A stretch of 43,338 nt of DNA from Lachnospiraceae bacterium (lineage in GTDB: Bacteria > Bacillota > Clostridia > Lachnospirales > Lachnospiraceae), in NCBI GenBank assembly GCA_030526195.1, contig JAUNDG010000014.1, positions 25,499 through 68,836 on the forward strand, read 5' to 3'. A program made the position numbers and the translations under genes. Below are positions 8,286 through 15,112 of this stretch, piece after piece (within the stretch, counting starts at the first letter, position 1; each line of letters opens with the position of its first letter). A model generated the notes under the pieces. That model worked only from the letters and a program-made list of their open reading frames with translations. It searched no databases and was not told the origin of the DNA.

Positions 8286-9517
8286 GACGCGTTGTGGTAA
8301 CAGGTATGGGTATGGTCACACCCATCGGCAATACTGTTGAAGAAAACTGGGCGGCCGTTAAGGCCGGAAAATGCGGCATCGCGCCCATCACTTACTATGA
8401 CACCGCCGATCGTCAGGTCACGCTGGCCGGTGAGGTAAAGGATCTGGACGTCGAGCTTTACATGAAGAAAAAAGAAGTGAGAAAAATGGACGGCTACACC
8501 AAGTTCGCCATGATCTCAGCTATCCAGGCCTTTGAGGATGCCGGTCTTTCCGAGATCAAGGAAGACCGCAGCCGCTGGGGTGTGTGCATGGCCAGCGGTA
8601 TCGGCGGCATCAGCACCATCGAAACCGAACAGGTCCGCGGTATGGAAAAAGGCTTTGACCGCGTATCCCCGCATTTCATCCCGATGGCCATTTCCAACAT
8701 GGCTGCCGGTAATATCGCCATTCGTTTCGGCCTTCACGGCTCCTGCACCGCTGTGGTCACAGCCTGTGCCAGCGCCGCCAATGCCATCGGCGAAGCTTTC
8801 CGTCACATCCGCGACGGTTACGGCGACCTGATGCTGGCCGGCGGTGCCGAGTCATCCATCACACCGCTGTCCATCGGCGGTTTCACTTCCCTGCAGGCTT
8901 TAAGCACAGCTTCCGAGGTGAGCCGTGCTTCCATTCCGTTTGATAAGGAAAGAAGCGGTTTCGTTATGGGCGAAGGTGCCGGTGCTCTGATCCTGGAAGA
9001 GTACGAGCATGCCAAGGCCCGCGGCGCTCACATTTACGGCGAGCTCGTCGGTTATGCCACCAACTGTGATGCTCATCATGTCACAGCCCCGGCTCCGAAC
9101 GGCGAATATTCCGCCGTCTGCATGCAGCTGGCTCTGGCCGATGCCGGTCTTCAGCCGGAAGACATCGACTACATCAATGCTCACGGCACATCCACTCACC
9201 TGAACGATATGGGTGAAACGGCTGCTGTGAAGACCGTGTTCGGCGACCATGCCCGCAAGCTGGCCATGAGCTCCACAAAATCCATGACCGGTCACCTGCT
9301 GGGTGCCAGCGCCGCTGTTGAAGCCATCTACACCGTGAAGGCTATTCAGGACGATTTCCTGCCGGCCACCATTAACTATCAGGTGCCGGATGAGGACTGC
9401 GATCTTGACATTGTCCCCAACGAAGGTCGTAATTGTGTGGTGCGCGCAGCCATGTCCAACTCCCTGGGCTTCGGCGGCCACAATGCGTCACTGGTGTTTA
9501 AGAAATTCGCTGAGTAA
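8282..9517 (+). CDS. fabF: Beta-ketoacyl-ACP synthase II
   Basis: FabF elongates acyl-ACP with malonyl-ACP. The sequence shows the thiolase-fold hallmarks: Cys162 in VVTACASAAN, and the histidines in INAHGTSTHLND and KSMTGHLLGASA. The length of 411 residues is standard. Its start overlaps fabG by 4 bases. It is the last gene of the tightly packed part of the operon; the following 230 bases carry tandem repeats before fabZ. Confidence 0.97.
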   Translation: MRRVVVTGMGMVTPIGNTVEENWAAVKAGKCGIAPITYYDTADRQVTLAGEVKDLDVELYMKKKEVRKMDGYTKFAMISAIQAFEDAGLSEIKEDRSRWGVCMASGIGGISTIETEQVRGMEKGFDRVSPHFIPMAISNMAAGNIAIRFGLHGSCTAVVTACASAANAIGEAFRHIRDGYGDLMLAGGAESSITPLSIGGFTSLQALSTASEVSRASIPFDKERSGFVMGEGAGALILEEYEHAKARGAHIYGELVGYATNCDAHHVTAPAPNGEYSAVCMQLALADAGLQPEDIDYINAHGTSTHLNDMGETAAVKTVFGDHARKLAMSSTKSMTGHLLGASAAVEAIYTVKAIQDDFLPATINYQVPDEDCDLDIVPNEGRNCVVRAAMSNSLGFGGHNASLVFKKFAE

Positions 9518-9532
9518 TCACAATTAAAGTCA

Positions 9533-9720
9533 CGCGGCCGGCGCGCCATTTTCGAAAGAAAGTGAAGCTCTGCGGCCAGTGCGATGATTTTAGAAAATGA
9601 GGTATCGCGGCCGGCGCGCCATTTTCGAAAGAAAGTGAAGTTTTGCAGCCGGTGCGGTACTTTGGGAAAATGAAGTCGCGCAGCCGATGAGCTATTTAAA
9701 AAAATGAGTTGTGGGCTGCG
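9533..9720. repeat. Tandem repeats of about 36 bases (73-base higher unit) before fabZ
   Basis: The fabF-fabZ spacer contains about five degenerate copies of a unit of about 36 bases. Each has a GC-rich head (GCGGCCGGCGCG) and an A-rich tail (CATTTTCGAAAGAAAGTGAAG or a variant with GAAAATGA). Copies 1 and 3 are nearly identical and lie 73 bases apart (9541 and 9614); copies 2 and 4 form the alternate half, and copy 5 is decayed. The heads and tails contain the GAAAATG/CATTTTC word four times. No open frame or terminator is apparent, so transcription may continue into fabZ. Confidence 0.8.
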
Positions 9721-9748
9721 CTGTATGAAATGATTGAGGAAGACGAGT

Positions 9749-10183
9749 ATGGTTCTGTCATCTAATGATATTGAGAAAATTCTGCCGCATCGTTATCCCT
9801 TCCTGTTGGTAGATCGGATCGATGAGCTGGAACCGGGCGTACGGGCCCGGGGTGTGAAGTGCATTTCTGCCAATGAAATGCAGTTCTGTGGTCATTTCCC
9901 GGGTATGCATGTCATGCCGGGTGTGCTGCTGATCGAGGCTCTGGCTCAGACCGGGGCTGTGGCCCTGCTTTCCGAAGAGGAAAACAAGGGGAAGGTTGTG
10001 CTGTTCGGGGGCATCAAAAATGCCCGTTTCAAAAAGCAGGTGGTGCCGGGTGACCGGGTCGAGCTGTTCTGCGAGATCCTGGAACGCCGTGGTCCGGTTG
10101 GCATCGGCAAGGCTGAGGCCAGAGTTGACGGCAAACTTGCGGTAACGGCGGAACTGACATTTGCGATTGCTGATAAGACATGA
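9749..10183 (+). CDS. fabZ: 3-hydroxyacyl-ACP dehydratase
   Basis: FabZ removes water from 3-hydroxyacyl-ACP to give the enoyl-ACP used by FabK. The hot-dog fold signature is clear: [14 protein letters not shown] near the N-terminus, then [12 protein letters not shown] with the catalytic His, and EALAQTGAV with the catalytic Glu. I place the start at ATG 9749 (144 residues), preceded by GAGGA about 9 bases upstream, rather than at the in-frame TTG 9734. It is separated from fabF by the repeat array. The next gene is the MarR-type regulator. Confidence 0.95.
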   Translation: MVLSSNDIEKILPHRYPFLLVDRIDELEPGVRARGVKCISANEMQFCGHFPGMHVMPGVLLIEALAQTGAVALLSEEENKGKVVLFGGIKNARFKKQVVPGDRVELFCEILERRGPVGIGKAEARVDGKLAVTAELTFAIADKT

Positions 10184-10287
10184 TATTCTGAAAGAAATAT
10201 CACATTTTTTAGAAGATTCAGTCATAATTGTGAAGATTCAAAGATTTTTGCGATTATGGAGCGATTGCAGATAAAAGGAGCGCCGTC

Positions 10288-10821
10288 ATGAGGGTTGAAG
10301 ATAGGTTCTATGCGGTTTACACAAAGTTCAGAATGCATTTTTACAGAGAGATTTTCGGCCACTTTGCTTCTCGGGAGGCAACGTTGACGACGGTAGAGAG
10401 CTTCTGCATGGAGGTCATCTATGCCATGGACCATCCGACGGTGAATGAGTTTGCCTCCTTCATCCGCATTTCCCAGCCGAACGCAGCCTATAAGGTCAAC
10501 AACCTGATCAAAAAGGGTTACCTCAAAAAGATCCGTTCGGAGGAGGATAAGCGGGAATTCCATCTGGAAGTCACGCAGAAGTATAAGGAATACTACAACA
10601 TCAGCAATGCCTATCTGCACACGGTTATCGGGCGTCTGAGAGATCGTTTCTCAGAGGAAGATCTGGAGAAGCTCTCCGAGATCCTGAAGGTTCTGTCGGA
10701 AGAACTGATGCCGGAGGTACCGGTTTACGGACGCTACACCAAAGCCCTGAAGGATTTCGGGGATGCGGATGGCAATGTGGCAGCTGATACGGCTGTCAAA
10801 GCCGTGGCAGTGGCCGAGTAG
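10288..10821 (+). CDS. MarR-family regulator, probable fatty-acid synthesis repressor (FabT-like)
   Basis: This 177-residue protein has a MarR-type winged helix. The recognition region is about residues 50-90 (TVNEFASFIRISQPNAAYKV, then KKGYLKKI with the wing RSEEDKREFHLEV), flanked by helices that form the dimer interface. MarR-family FabT controls fab operons in streptococci and relatives, and its position directly after fabZ suggests the same job here, but this is inference. AAAAGGAG precedes the ATG at a good distance. The C-terminal tail after about residue 150 is Ala/Val-rich and not conserved in MarR proteins. A 10-of-11 inverted repeat immediately follows the stop. No FapR gene is present in the window. 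Confidence 0.8.
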   Translation: MRVEDRFYAVYTKFRMHFYREIFGHFASREATLTTVESFCMEVIYAMDHPTVNEFASFIRISQPNAAYKVNNLIKKGYLKKIRSEEDKREFHLEVTQKYKEYYNISNAYLHTVIGRLRDRFSEEDLEKLSEILKVLSEELMPEVPVYGRYTKALKDFGDADGNVAADTAVKAVAVAE

Positions 10822-10860
10822 TGTGACAGAACGATTGCTTTGTATGATGGTTCCGTCACA
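10822..10860. other. Inverted repeat after the MarR gene
   Basis: TGTGACAGAAC (10822-10832) and GTTCCGTCACA (10850-10860) pair at 10 of 11 positions around a 17-base loop. There is no T-run, and the repeat lies just before the -35 box of the riboswitch promoter (10868). It could be a weak 3' hairpin of the regulator mRNA or an operator for the downstream promoter. Confidence 0.45.
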
Positions 10861-10867
10861 TAGCGGA

Positions 10868-10895
10868 TTGACACTTTGATAAGCCGCGTTATAAT
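10868..10895 (+). promoter_or_regulatory. Promoter of the FMN riboswitch-ribU unit
   Basis: A perfect TTGACA (10868-10873) and a perfect TATAAT (10890-10895) are separated by 16 bases. They lie about 30 bases before the FMN aptamer, as expected for a housekeeping sigma-A type promoter. Confidence 0.85.
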
Positions 10896-10925
10896 AGAAA
10901 ACGGACACAGTCCATAATTGAACAG

Positions 10926-11060
10926 GGTTCTTCGGGGTCGGGTGAAATTCCCTACCGGCGGTGATGCATGAAAATGACGAGTCCGCGAGCCAAACAAGGC
11001 AGAATCGGTGCCACATAAGTGAAATCCGATACCGACAGTAAAGTCTGGATGAAAGAAGAG
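10926..11060 (+). ncRNA. FMN riboswitch (RFN element)
   Basis: The conserved RFN blocks occur in order: CTTCGGGGTCGGGTGAAATT, CCCTACCGGCGGTGAT, GTCCGCGAGCC, GCAGAATCGGTG, then CCGATACCGACAGTAAAGTC and GGATGAAAGAAG. This aptamer binds flavin mononucleotide and in Bacillota switches off riboflavin synthesis or uptake genes. An intrinsic terminator follows at 11082-11112, so control is probably by premature termination. The regulated gene is ribU, which begins about 390 bases downstream, farther than usual because of inserted repeat elements. Confidence 0.95.
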
Positions 11061-11081
11061 CGTATCATAACGTTTATTATT

Positions 11082-11112
11082 CGCCCCGAATCTCAGGATC
11101 CGGGGCGTTTTT
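11082..11112 (+). terminator. Terminator of the FMN riboswitch expression platform
   Basis: CGCCCCG (11082-11088) pairs with CGGGGCG (11101-11107) and is followed by TTTTTG. Its position just after the aptamer suits FMN-dependent termination. Confidence 0.85.
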
Positions 11113-11121
11113 GTTATCCCG

Positions 11122-11248
11122 ATGAGCCAAGTGAAGTCCCATGCTTGCATGGGAGGATTCATTTGGCGAACGGTAATCACCGAGATGAAGCAAAGCGAAA
11201 TCGAGGTGATGCCGAAGGGATAAAGTGCAGAAGGTTTAACTCCTGCAC
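11122..11248 (+). ncRNA. Structured-RNA-like repeat, copy 1 (HEARO/omegaRNA-like, possibly 3'-truncated)
   Basis: The element begins ATGAGCCAAGTGAAG, forms a hairpin TCCCATG-cttg-CATGGGA, and continues through an AAGCAAAGCGAAATCGAGG segment into GTGATGCCGAAGGGATAAAG. It closes with a hairpin GTGCAG...CTGCAC. Copy 2 starts exactly 130 bases later and shares the same head, hairpin and GAGGTGATGCCGAAGGGATA block. The two hairpins differ by compensating changes (TCCCATG/CATGGGA against TTCCATG/CATGGAA), which supports an RNA structure. HEARO RNAs (IscB-associated omegaRNAs) are reported to sit beside ATGA or GTGA and share this general look, but the assignment is from memory of the family. Confidence 0.45.
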
Positions 11249-11251
11249 CCG

Positions 11252-11400
11252 ATGAGCCAAGTGAAGTTCCATGTTTGCATGGAAATTGACAGCTGGTGAA
11301 CGGTTTCACTAAGATAAGCGAAGAAAAATCGAGGTGATGCCGAAGGGATAAAGAGTAAGGCGACCGCCGGGGTTGAGAGGGGACAACGAGGACTCCTGTA
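11252..11400 (+). ncRNA. Structured-RNA-like repeat, copy 2 (HEARO/omegaRNA-like)
   Basis: This second copy repeats the ATGAGCCAAGTGAAG head and the hairpin TTCCATG-tttg-CATGGAA. It continues past the shared GATGCCGAAGGGATAAAG block into a segment absent from copy 1: GGCGACCGCC and a small stem GTTG-agagggga-CAAC. The longer 3' part suggests that this copy is the complete one. No IscB, TnpB or other nuclease gene is present nearby, so it would be an orphan element. Alternatively it could be an uncharacterised regulatory RNA of ribU, since it lies between the FMN riboswitch terminator and ribU. The 3' boundary is approximate. Confidence 0.45.
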
Positions 11401-11452
11401 TCACAAAATATCGCGCCCCATTGAGGCGCAGGAAAAGCAAAGGAGTTTTACT

Positions 11453-12085
11453 ATGTCAACAGCAACAACAGTTACACCGGGAAAAGAGAATCGCATCAGC
11501 AGCGTTCGCTTCATGGCCTTTGTCGGTATGTTCTCCGCCATCGCCGCCGTTCTTATGTTCATTGAAATGCCGATTCCCTTTATCGCACCGCCGTTCTACA
11601 AGCTTGACTTAAGTGAGGTGCCGGTTCTTGTCGGGACCTTCGCGCTGGGCCCGGTGGGCGGTATCTTTATTGAAATCATTAAGATCCTCATTCACCTGCT
11701 GATCAAAGGTACCTCAACAGCTTATGTCGGTGAGCTTGGCAACCTGGTTGTGGGTATGGCTCTGTTCCTGCCGGCCGGTCTTATTTACAAGAAGGTTAAG
11801 ACACGCAAGGGTGCTCTCATCGGTCTCATCACCGGCAGCGTTGTTATGATCCTGGCCGGTTCTCTGATGAACGCTTATGTGCTTCTGCCGATGTACGCCG
11901 CAGCCTTTGGCGGTATGGAAGGTATCCTGGCCTTCGGTACAGAAATCCATGCTTCTGTTAATTCCGTTGCCAGCTTCGTCGCTCTGTGCGTCGCTCCCTT
12001 CAACCTGGTGAAAGCGATCATCACATCCATTCTGACCCTGCTGCTTTACAAACGCATCAGTGTCCTGATCAAGGGTCAGCACTAA
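11453..12085 (+). CDS. ribU: Riboflavin ECF transporter, substrate-binding S component
   Basis: RibU is the membrane protein that binds riboflavin and works with the shared ECF ATPases and EcfT. The 210-residue sequence has about six hydrophobic segments, starting with RFMAFVGMFSAIAAVLMFIE, and contains the family-typical KLDLSEVPVLVGTFALGP and a later GxxxN-rich membrane helix (ILAGSLMNAYVLLPMY). The start is supported by AAAGGAG about 9 bases upstream. An upstream FMN riboswitch is the classical control of ribU. The energising partners EcfA1A2 and EcfT are encoded at 26787-29471. The ribU unit ends at the terminator near 12134. Confidence 0.93.
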   Translation: MSTATTVTPGKENRISSVRFMAFVGMFSAIAAVLMFIEMPIPFIAPPFYKLDLSEVPVLVGTFALGPVGGIFIEIIKILIHLLIKGTSTAYVGELGNLVVGMALFLPAGLIYKKVKTRKGALIGLITGSVVMILAGSLMNAYVLLPMYAAAFGGMEGILAFGTEIHASVNSVASFVALCVAPFNLVKAIITSILTLLLYKRISVLIKGQH

Positions 12086-12130
12086 AAGCAAAGTACTAAA
12101 AGCTAAACACTAAATACTGAATACTAAACA
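12086..12130. repeat. Short degenerate ACTAAA repeats after ribU
   Basis: Five imperfect copies of a 7-10 base unit (ACTAAAAGC, ACTAAATACTGA, ACTAAACAC and similar) lie between the ribU stop and its terminator. They form a simple repeat with no open frame. Confidence 0.55.
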
Positions 12131-12133
12131 CGG

Positions 12134-12179
12134 TCCCCCGCTTCCGAGATGGAGAGTCTCGAGCGGGGGTTCTGTTTTT
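12134..12179 (+). terminator. Intrinsic terminator of ribU
   Basis: CCCCCGCT (12135-12142) pairs with AGCGGGGG (12162-12169), with an inner CGAGA/TCTCG stem, and is followed by a T-rich tract (TTCTGTTTTTC). Confidence 0.88.
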
Positions 12180-12277
12180 CTTGTTTGTGTCTGCGGCCCT
12201 CAAAAACTCCGCTGTATCTCAAATGGGTTTACCGTTGTACTATACGGCCGTGTTACCCGATGAGCTACCGCCTGAAA

Positions 12278-12306
12278 TTGACATCGGGCGGGGGCTGCTT
12301 TATACT
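12278..12306 (+). promoter_or_regulatory. Promoter for the aminotransferase gene
   Basis: TTGACA (12278-12283) and TATACT (12301-12306) are separated by 17 bases. The transcript would have an untranslated leader of about 215 bases containing an inverted repeat TCCGAT/ATCGGA near 12354-12373 and a GCCCGCCTTCGGCGGC-type hairpin close to the gene start. I see no T-box or recognised riboswitch consensus in the 12181-12530 gap. Confidence 0.75.
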
Positions 12307-12530
12307 TGCTTCTGTATGTGGTTATGTATACCACCATATGCCATGAGCCTGTCTCCGATCGCATGATATCGGATGACGGCCGCATCATGATAAAAGTTAC
12401 GGATTGAGAGTGACCGTTTTTGAAGAGCAGAAAGCATGCTACGGCTTTTCATGGTTACATGATCAATCCGAAAATGATACTGTATATAAAGAAGCAACAC
12501 GTGCCCGCCTTCGGCGGCAGAAAGGAATTT

Positions 12531-13583
12531 ATGAGCTGGCTTGATAATGTAAGAACCTGTGATCCCTACACACCCGGTGAGCAGCCCCATGAGGCTGACA
12601 TGGTGAAACTGAATACCAATGAAAATCCGTATCCGCCCTCACCGCGGATCGAAAAGGCACTCAAGGACATGGATCCTGCAGACCTGCGTCTGTATCCGGA
12701 TCCCTCTGCGGGAGCCCTGGTCCATGCCCTGGCCACCCATTTCCGTCTGAAGGATTCTCAGGTGTTCGTCGGCGTCGGTTCTGACGATGTGCTGGCGATG
12801 CTGTTCCTGACTTTCTTCAATTCCGATAAGCCGATTCTGTTCCCGGATATCACCTACAGCTTCTACGATGTCTGGGCCAAGCTTTTCCGTATTCCGTATA
12901 AGGAAATGCCTCTGGATGAGCAGTTCCACATTCGGCCGGAAGATTACCTGCAGGAAAACGGCGGCATCATTTTCCCGAACCCGAACGCCCCGACAGGTGT
13001 GGCCATGAGTGTGGAGGTGATCGAGGAAATCGTCGCGGCAAATCCGGACAGCGTGGTCATCGTGGATGAAGCTTACGTGGACTTTGGCGCCGAGAGTGCG
13101 CTGTCTCTCATCGACCGTTACGACAACGTGGTGGTGGTTCAGACATTTTCAAAATCCCGCAGTATGGCCGGTTTGCGCATCGGTTACTGCATGGGCAGCG
13201 AAAAACTGATCAAGTGCCTGAACGACGTGAAATACAGTTTCAATTCCTACACCATGAACCGCCCCTCCATCGAACTGGGCTGTGCCGTGGTGGCGGATGA
13301 TTATTACTTCACAGAATGCTGCCATAAGGTTATGGCGACCCGGAAACGGACGGAAACACGTCTGCGTGAAATGGGCTTCCGTTTTGAAAGTTCTTCCGCC
13401 AACTTCATTTTCGTCAGCCATGCGGACAAGCCGGCGAAGGAGATCTTCGAGGCCCTGCGTCAGCAGCACATCTATGTGCGTTGGTTCAACAAGCCGAGAA
13501 TCGACAACTATCTGCGTATCACCATCGGGACAGAAGAGCAGATGAGCCGTCTCTTCCTGGCCCTGAAGGATATCCTTAAGTAA
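12531..13583 (+). CDS. hisC: Histidinol-phosphate aminotransferase-like PLP enzyme
   Basis: This class I/II pyridoxal-phosphate aminotransferase resembles HisC, which converts imidazole-acetol phosphate and glutamate to histidinol phosphate. Visible marks are KLNTNENPYPPSP near the N-terminus, the FPNPNAPTG motif, VIVDEAYVDFG, and the PLP-lysine region QTFSKSRSMAGLRIGY. The length of 350 residues is normal. The ATG at 12531 is preferred to the in-frame upstream start at 12420 because it has AAAGGA upstream and matches the usual N-terminus. No other his genes are adjacent, so it could also serve phenylalanine or tyrosine transamination, or be a stand-alone HisC. Confidence 0.88.
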   Translation: MSWLDNVRTCDPYTPGEQPHEADMVKLNTNENPYPPSPRIEKALKDMDPADLRLYPDPSAGALVHALATHFRLKDSQVFVGVGSDDVLAMLFLTFFNSDKPILFPDITYSFYDVWAKLFRIPYKEMPLDEQFHIRPEDYLQENGGIIFPNPNAPTGVAMSVEVIEEIVAANPDSVVIVDEAYVDFGAESALSLIDRYDNVVVVQTFSKSRSMAGLRIGYCMGSEKLIKCLNDVKYSFNSYTMNRPSIELGCAVVADDYYFTECCHKVMATRKRTETRLREMGFRFESSSANFIFVSHADKPAKEIFEALRQQHIYVRWFNKPRIDNYLRITIGTEEQMSRLFLALKDILK

Positions 13584-13633
13584 AGACACGCACAAAGTCG
13601 TGTTGCCATTGCATTTTTGAAAGGCTGATAAAT

Positions 13634-14116
13634 ATGAGTTTTGCAGTGTGGTTTTCAACCCATTTATCTTTCTTGCCGCCGCAGCTGGCGGTGCTTCTGG
13701 TGTCAATGGTGCCCGTCGTGGAACTTCGCGGCGGTATTCCGCTGGCCAGACTTCTGCATTTGCCGTTATCCCAGGCAATCTTGTTCTCGGTTATCGGCAA
13801 CCTGATTCCGATTCCGTTTATTCTGCTGTTTGTCCGTAAGATCTTTGACTGGCTGCGGCCCACAAAGCTGCTGGGCGGCTTTGTCACCAAGATGGAAAAC
13901 CGCGCCATGAACAAATCCGGCAAAATCGGCAAGGCCGAATTCTGGGGCCTGCTTCTCTTTGTTGGTATTCCTCTGCCGGGTACCGGCGGCTGGACAGGGT
14001 CTCTGATCGCCTCCTTGCTGCGGATCGATCTTAAGAAAGCCGTTCTGGCTATCCTGTGCGGTCTGGCACTGGCAGCTACCATCATGAGCCTTATCGCTTA
14101 TGGTATCTTCGGTTGA
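13634..14116 (+). CDS. Small multidrug export family membrane protein (COG2426-like)
   Basis: This 160-residue hydrophobic protein has about four membrane segments. It contains motifs typical of the COG2426/Sm_multidrug_ex family: MVPVVELRGGIPLA, NLIPIPFILLFVRKIFD, and GIPLPGTGGWTGSLIA. The family name is historical and the biochemical role is not established; the paired re-entrant ELRGGIPLA and PLPGTGGWTG motifs suggest a transporter-like fold. An AAAGG sequence about 10 bases before the ATG acts as ribosome binding site. The following hydrolase gene starts 8 bases after the stop, so the two form a unit. Confidence 0.85.
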   Translation: MSFAVWFSTHLSFLPPQLAVLLVSMVPVVELRGGIPLARLLHLPLSQAILFSVIGNLIPIPFILLFVRKIFDWLRPTKLLGGFVTKMENRAMNKSGKIGKAEFWGLLLFVGIPLPGTGGWTGSLIASLLRIDLKKAVLAILCGLALAATIMSLIAYGIFG

Positions 14117-14124
14117 GGTGTCTC

Positions 14125-15099
14125 ATGCTGATACCGATTCTGATTATTGCCGCCACCGCACTGATCGTCTTTGTTCTGTTCGGCGCGTATAAGGCGGCCA
14201 AAGCAGCCTTCGGCCGTTTTGATAATCCCCTGCCGGATGAGGCCATGCCCCATCGGTTTAAGGGCTTTGAAAATGAATATCGACAGGCTCGCCATTTCCT
14301 GAAGGCTCATCGCCATCAGATGAAAACCCTGACGCTCACATCTGAGGATGGTCTGAAGCTGCAGGCCACGTATCTCCGTCATCCGGAGGCGCAGCGGGTC
14401 TATGTATTTGCCCATGGTTATCACAGCACCCCCGTGTGGGATGTGATGATGGCTCTGCGGTTTTATTATGAGAGCGGCTGCAGTGTGCTGATGTTTGATC
14501 AGCGCGCCCATAACGGCAGCGAAGGCCGCTTCATTTCCTACGGTGTCCTTGAACGGAAGGACATGGCCGCCTGGGTGCGCCTGGCGGCAGATATGCCGGA
14601 AAACCGAGATCTGCCCATCTATCTGGGTGGTGTTTCCATGGGGGCAGCCACGGCAATCCAGACACTGGAGGAAGACCTGCCGGACAATGTCTGCGGTGTC
14701 ATCGCGGATTGCAGCTTTTCATCCATGCCGCGACAGCTGGTGGATTGCTTCCGCCGGCTTTATCACATTCCGGTCTTTCCTTATTACGGACTGTCGCTGA
14801 TGTGGCTGAAGTTCCTGGGGCATGTGTCCATTAAGACAGCCTGCCCGGAGGATGTGCTGGCTCGCAACGACCGCTATCCGGTGCTCTTTATTCACGGCAC
14901 CCATGACCGGCTGGTGATGCCCTCCCATGCGGTGCGCAATTACATGGCCTGTCAGGCCCCGACCATGATCTGTTTCATCGACGGCGCAGACCATTGTCAG
15001 GCTTATGAGAAAGACCCCGAAAAATACGAGAGCTATGTCACCTCATTTTTTGCCTTCTTTGAAGAAGAGGAAGACGATCACGCAAACACTTTCAGATGA
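14125..15099 (+). CDS. Membrane-anchored alpha/beta hydrolase
   Basis: This 324-residue serine hydrolase has one N-terminal membrane segment (about residues 2-22) followed by an alpha/beta-hydrolase domain. The oxyanion region FAHGYHSTP, nucleophile elbow GGVSMGAAT (Ser), acid FIHGTHDRLV (Asp) and base GADHCQAY (His) form a complete triad. Similar proteins are common in Bacillota as cell-envelope hydrolases of unknown substrate. I chose ATG 14125 because it begins the hydrophobic anchor and has GAGGTG upstream; the in-frame extension to 14056 overlaps the previous gene. It precedes uppS by 13 bases. Confidence 0.85.
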   Translation: MLIPILIIAATALIVFVLFGAYKAAKAAFGRFDNPLPDEAMPHRFKGFENEYRQARHFLKAHRHQMKTLTLTSEDGLKLQATYLRHPEAQRVYVFAHGYHSTPVWDVMMALRFYYESGCSVLMFDQRAHNGSEGRFISYGVLERKDMAAWVRLAADMPENRDLPIYLGGVSMGAATAIQTLEEDLPDNVCGVIADCSFSSMPRQLVDCFRRLYHIPVFPYYGLSLMWLKFLGHVSIKTACPEDVLARNDRYPVLFIHGTHDRLVMPSHAVRNYMACQAPTMICFIDGADHCQAYEKDPEKYESYVTSFFAFFEEEEDDHANTFR

Positions 15100-15112
15100 A
15101 AGGAATGACACG

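Noticed and set aside
9533-9720. CRISPR array before fabZ
   Set aside because: The units are directly adjacent and degenerate, without constant repeats separated by unique spacers, and there are no cas genes.
10926-11060. A small coding gene over the FMN riboswitch (frame from 11019)
   Set aside because: The sequence is fully explained by the RFN aptamer, terminator and RNA-like repeats; the frame runs through all of them.
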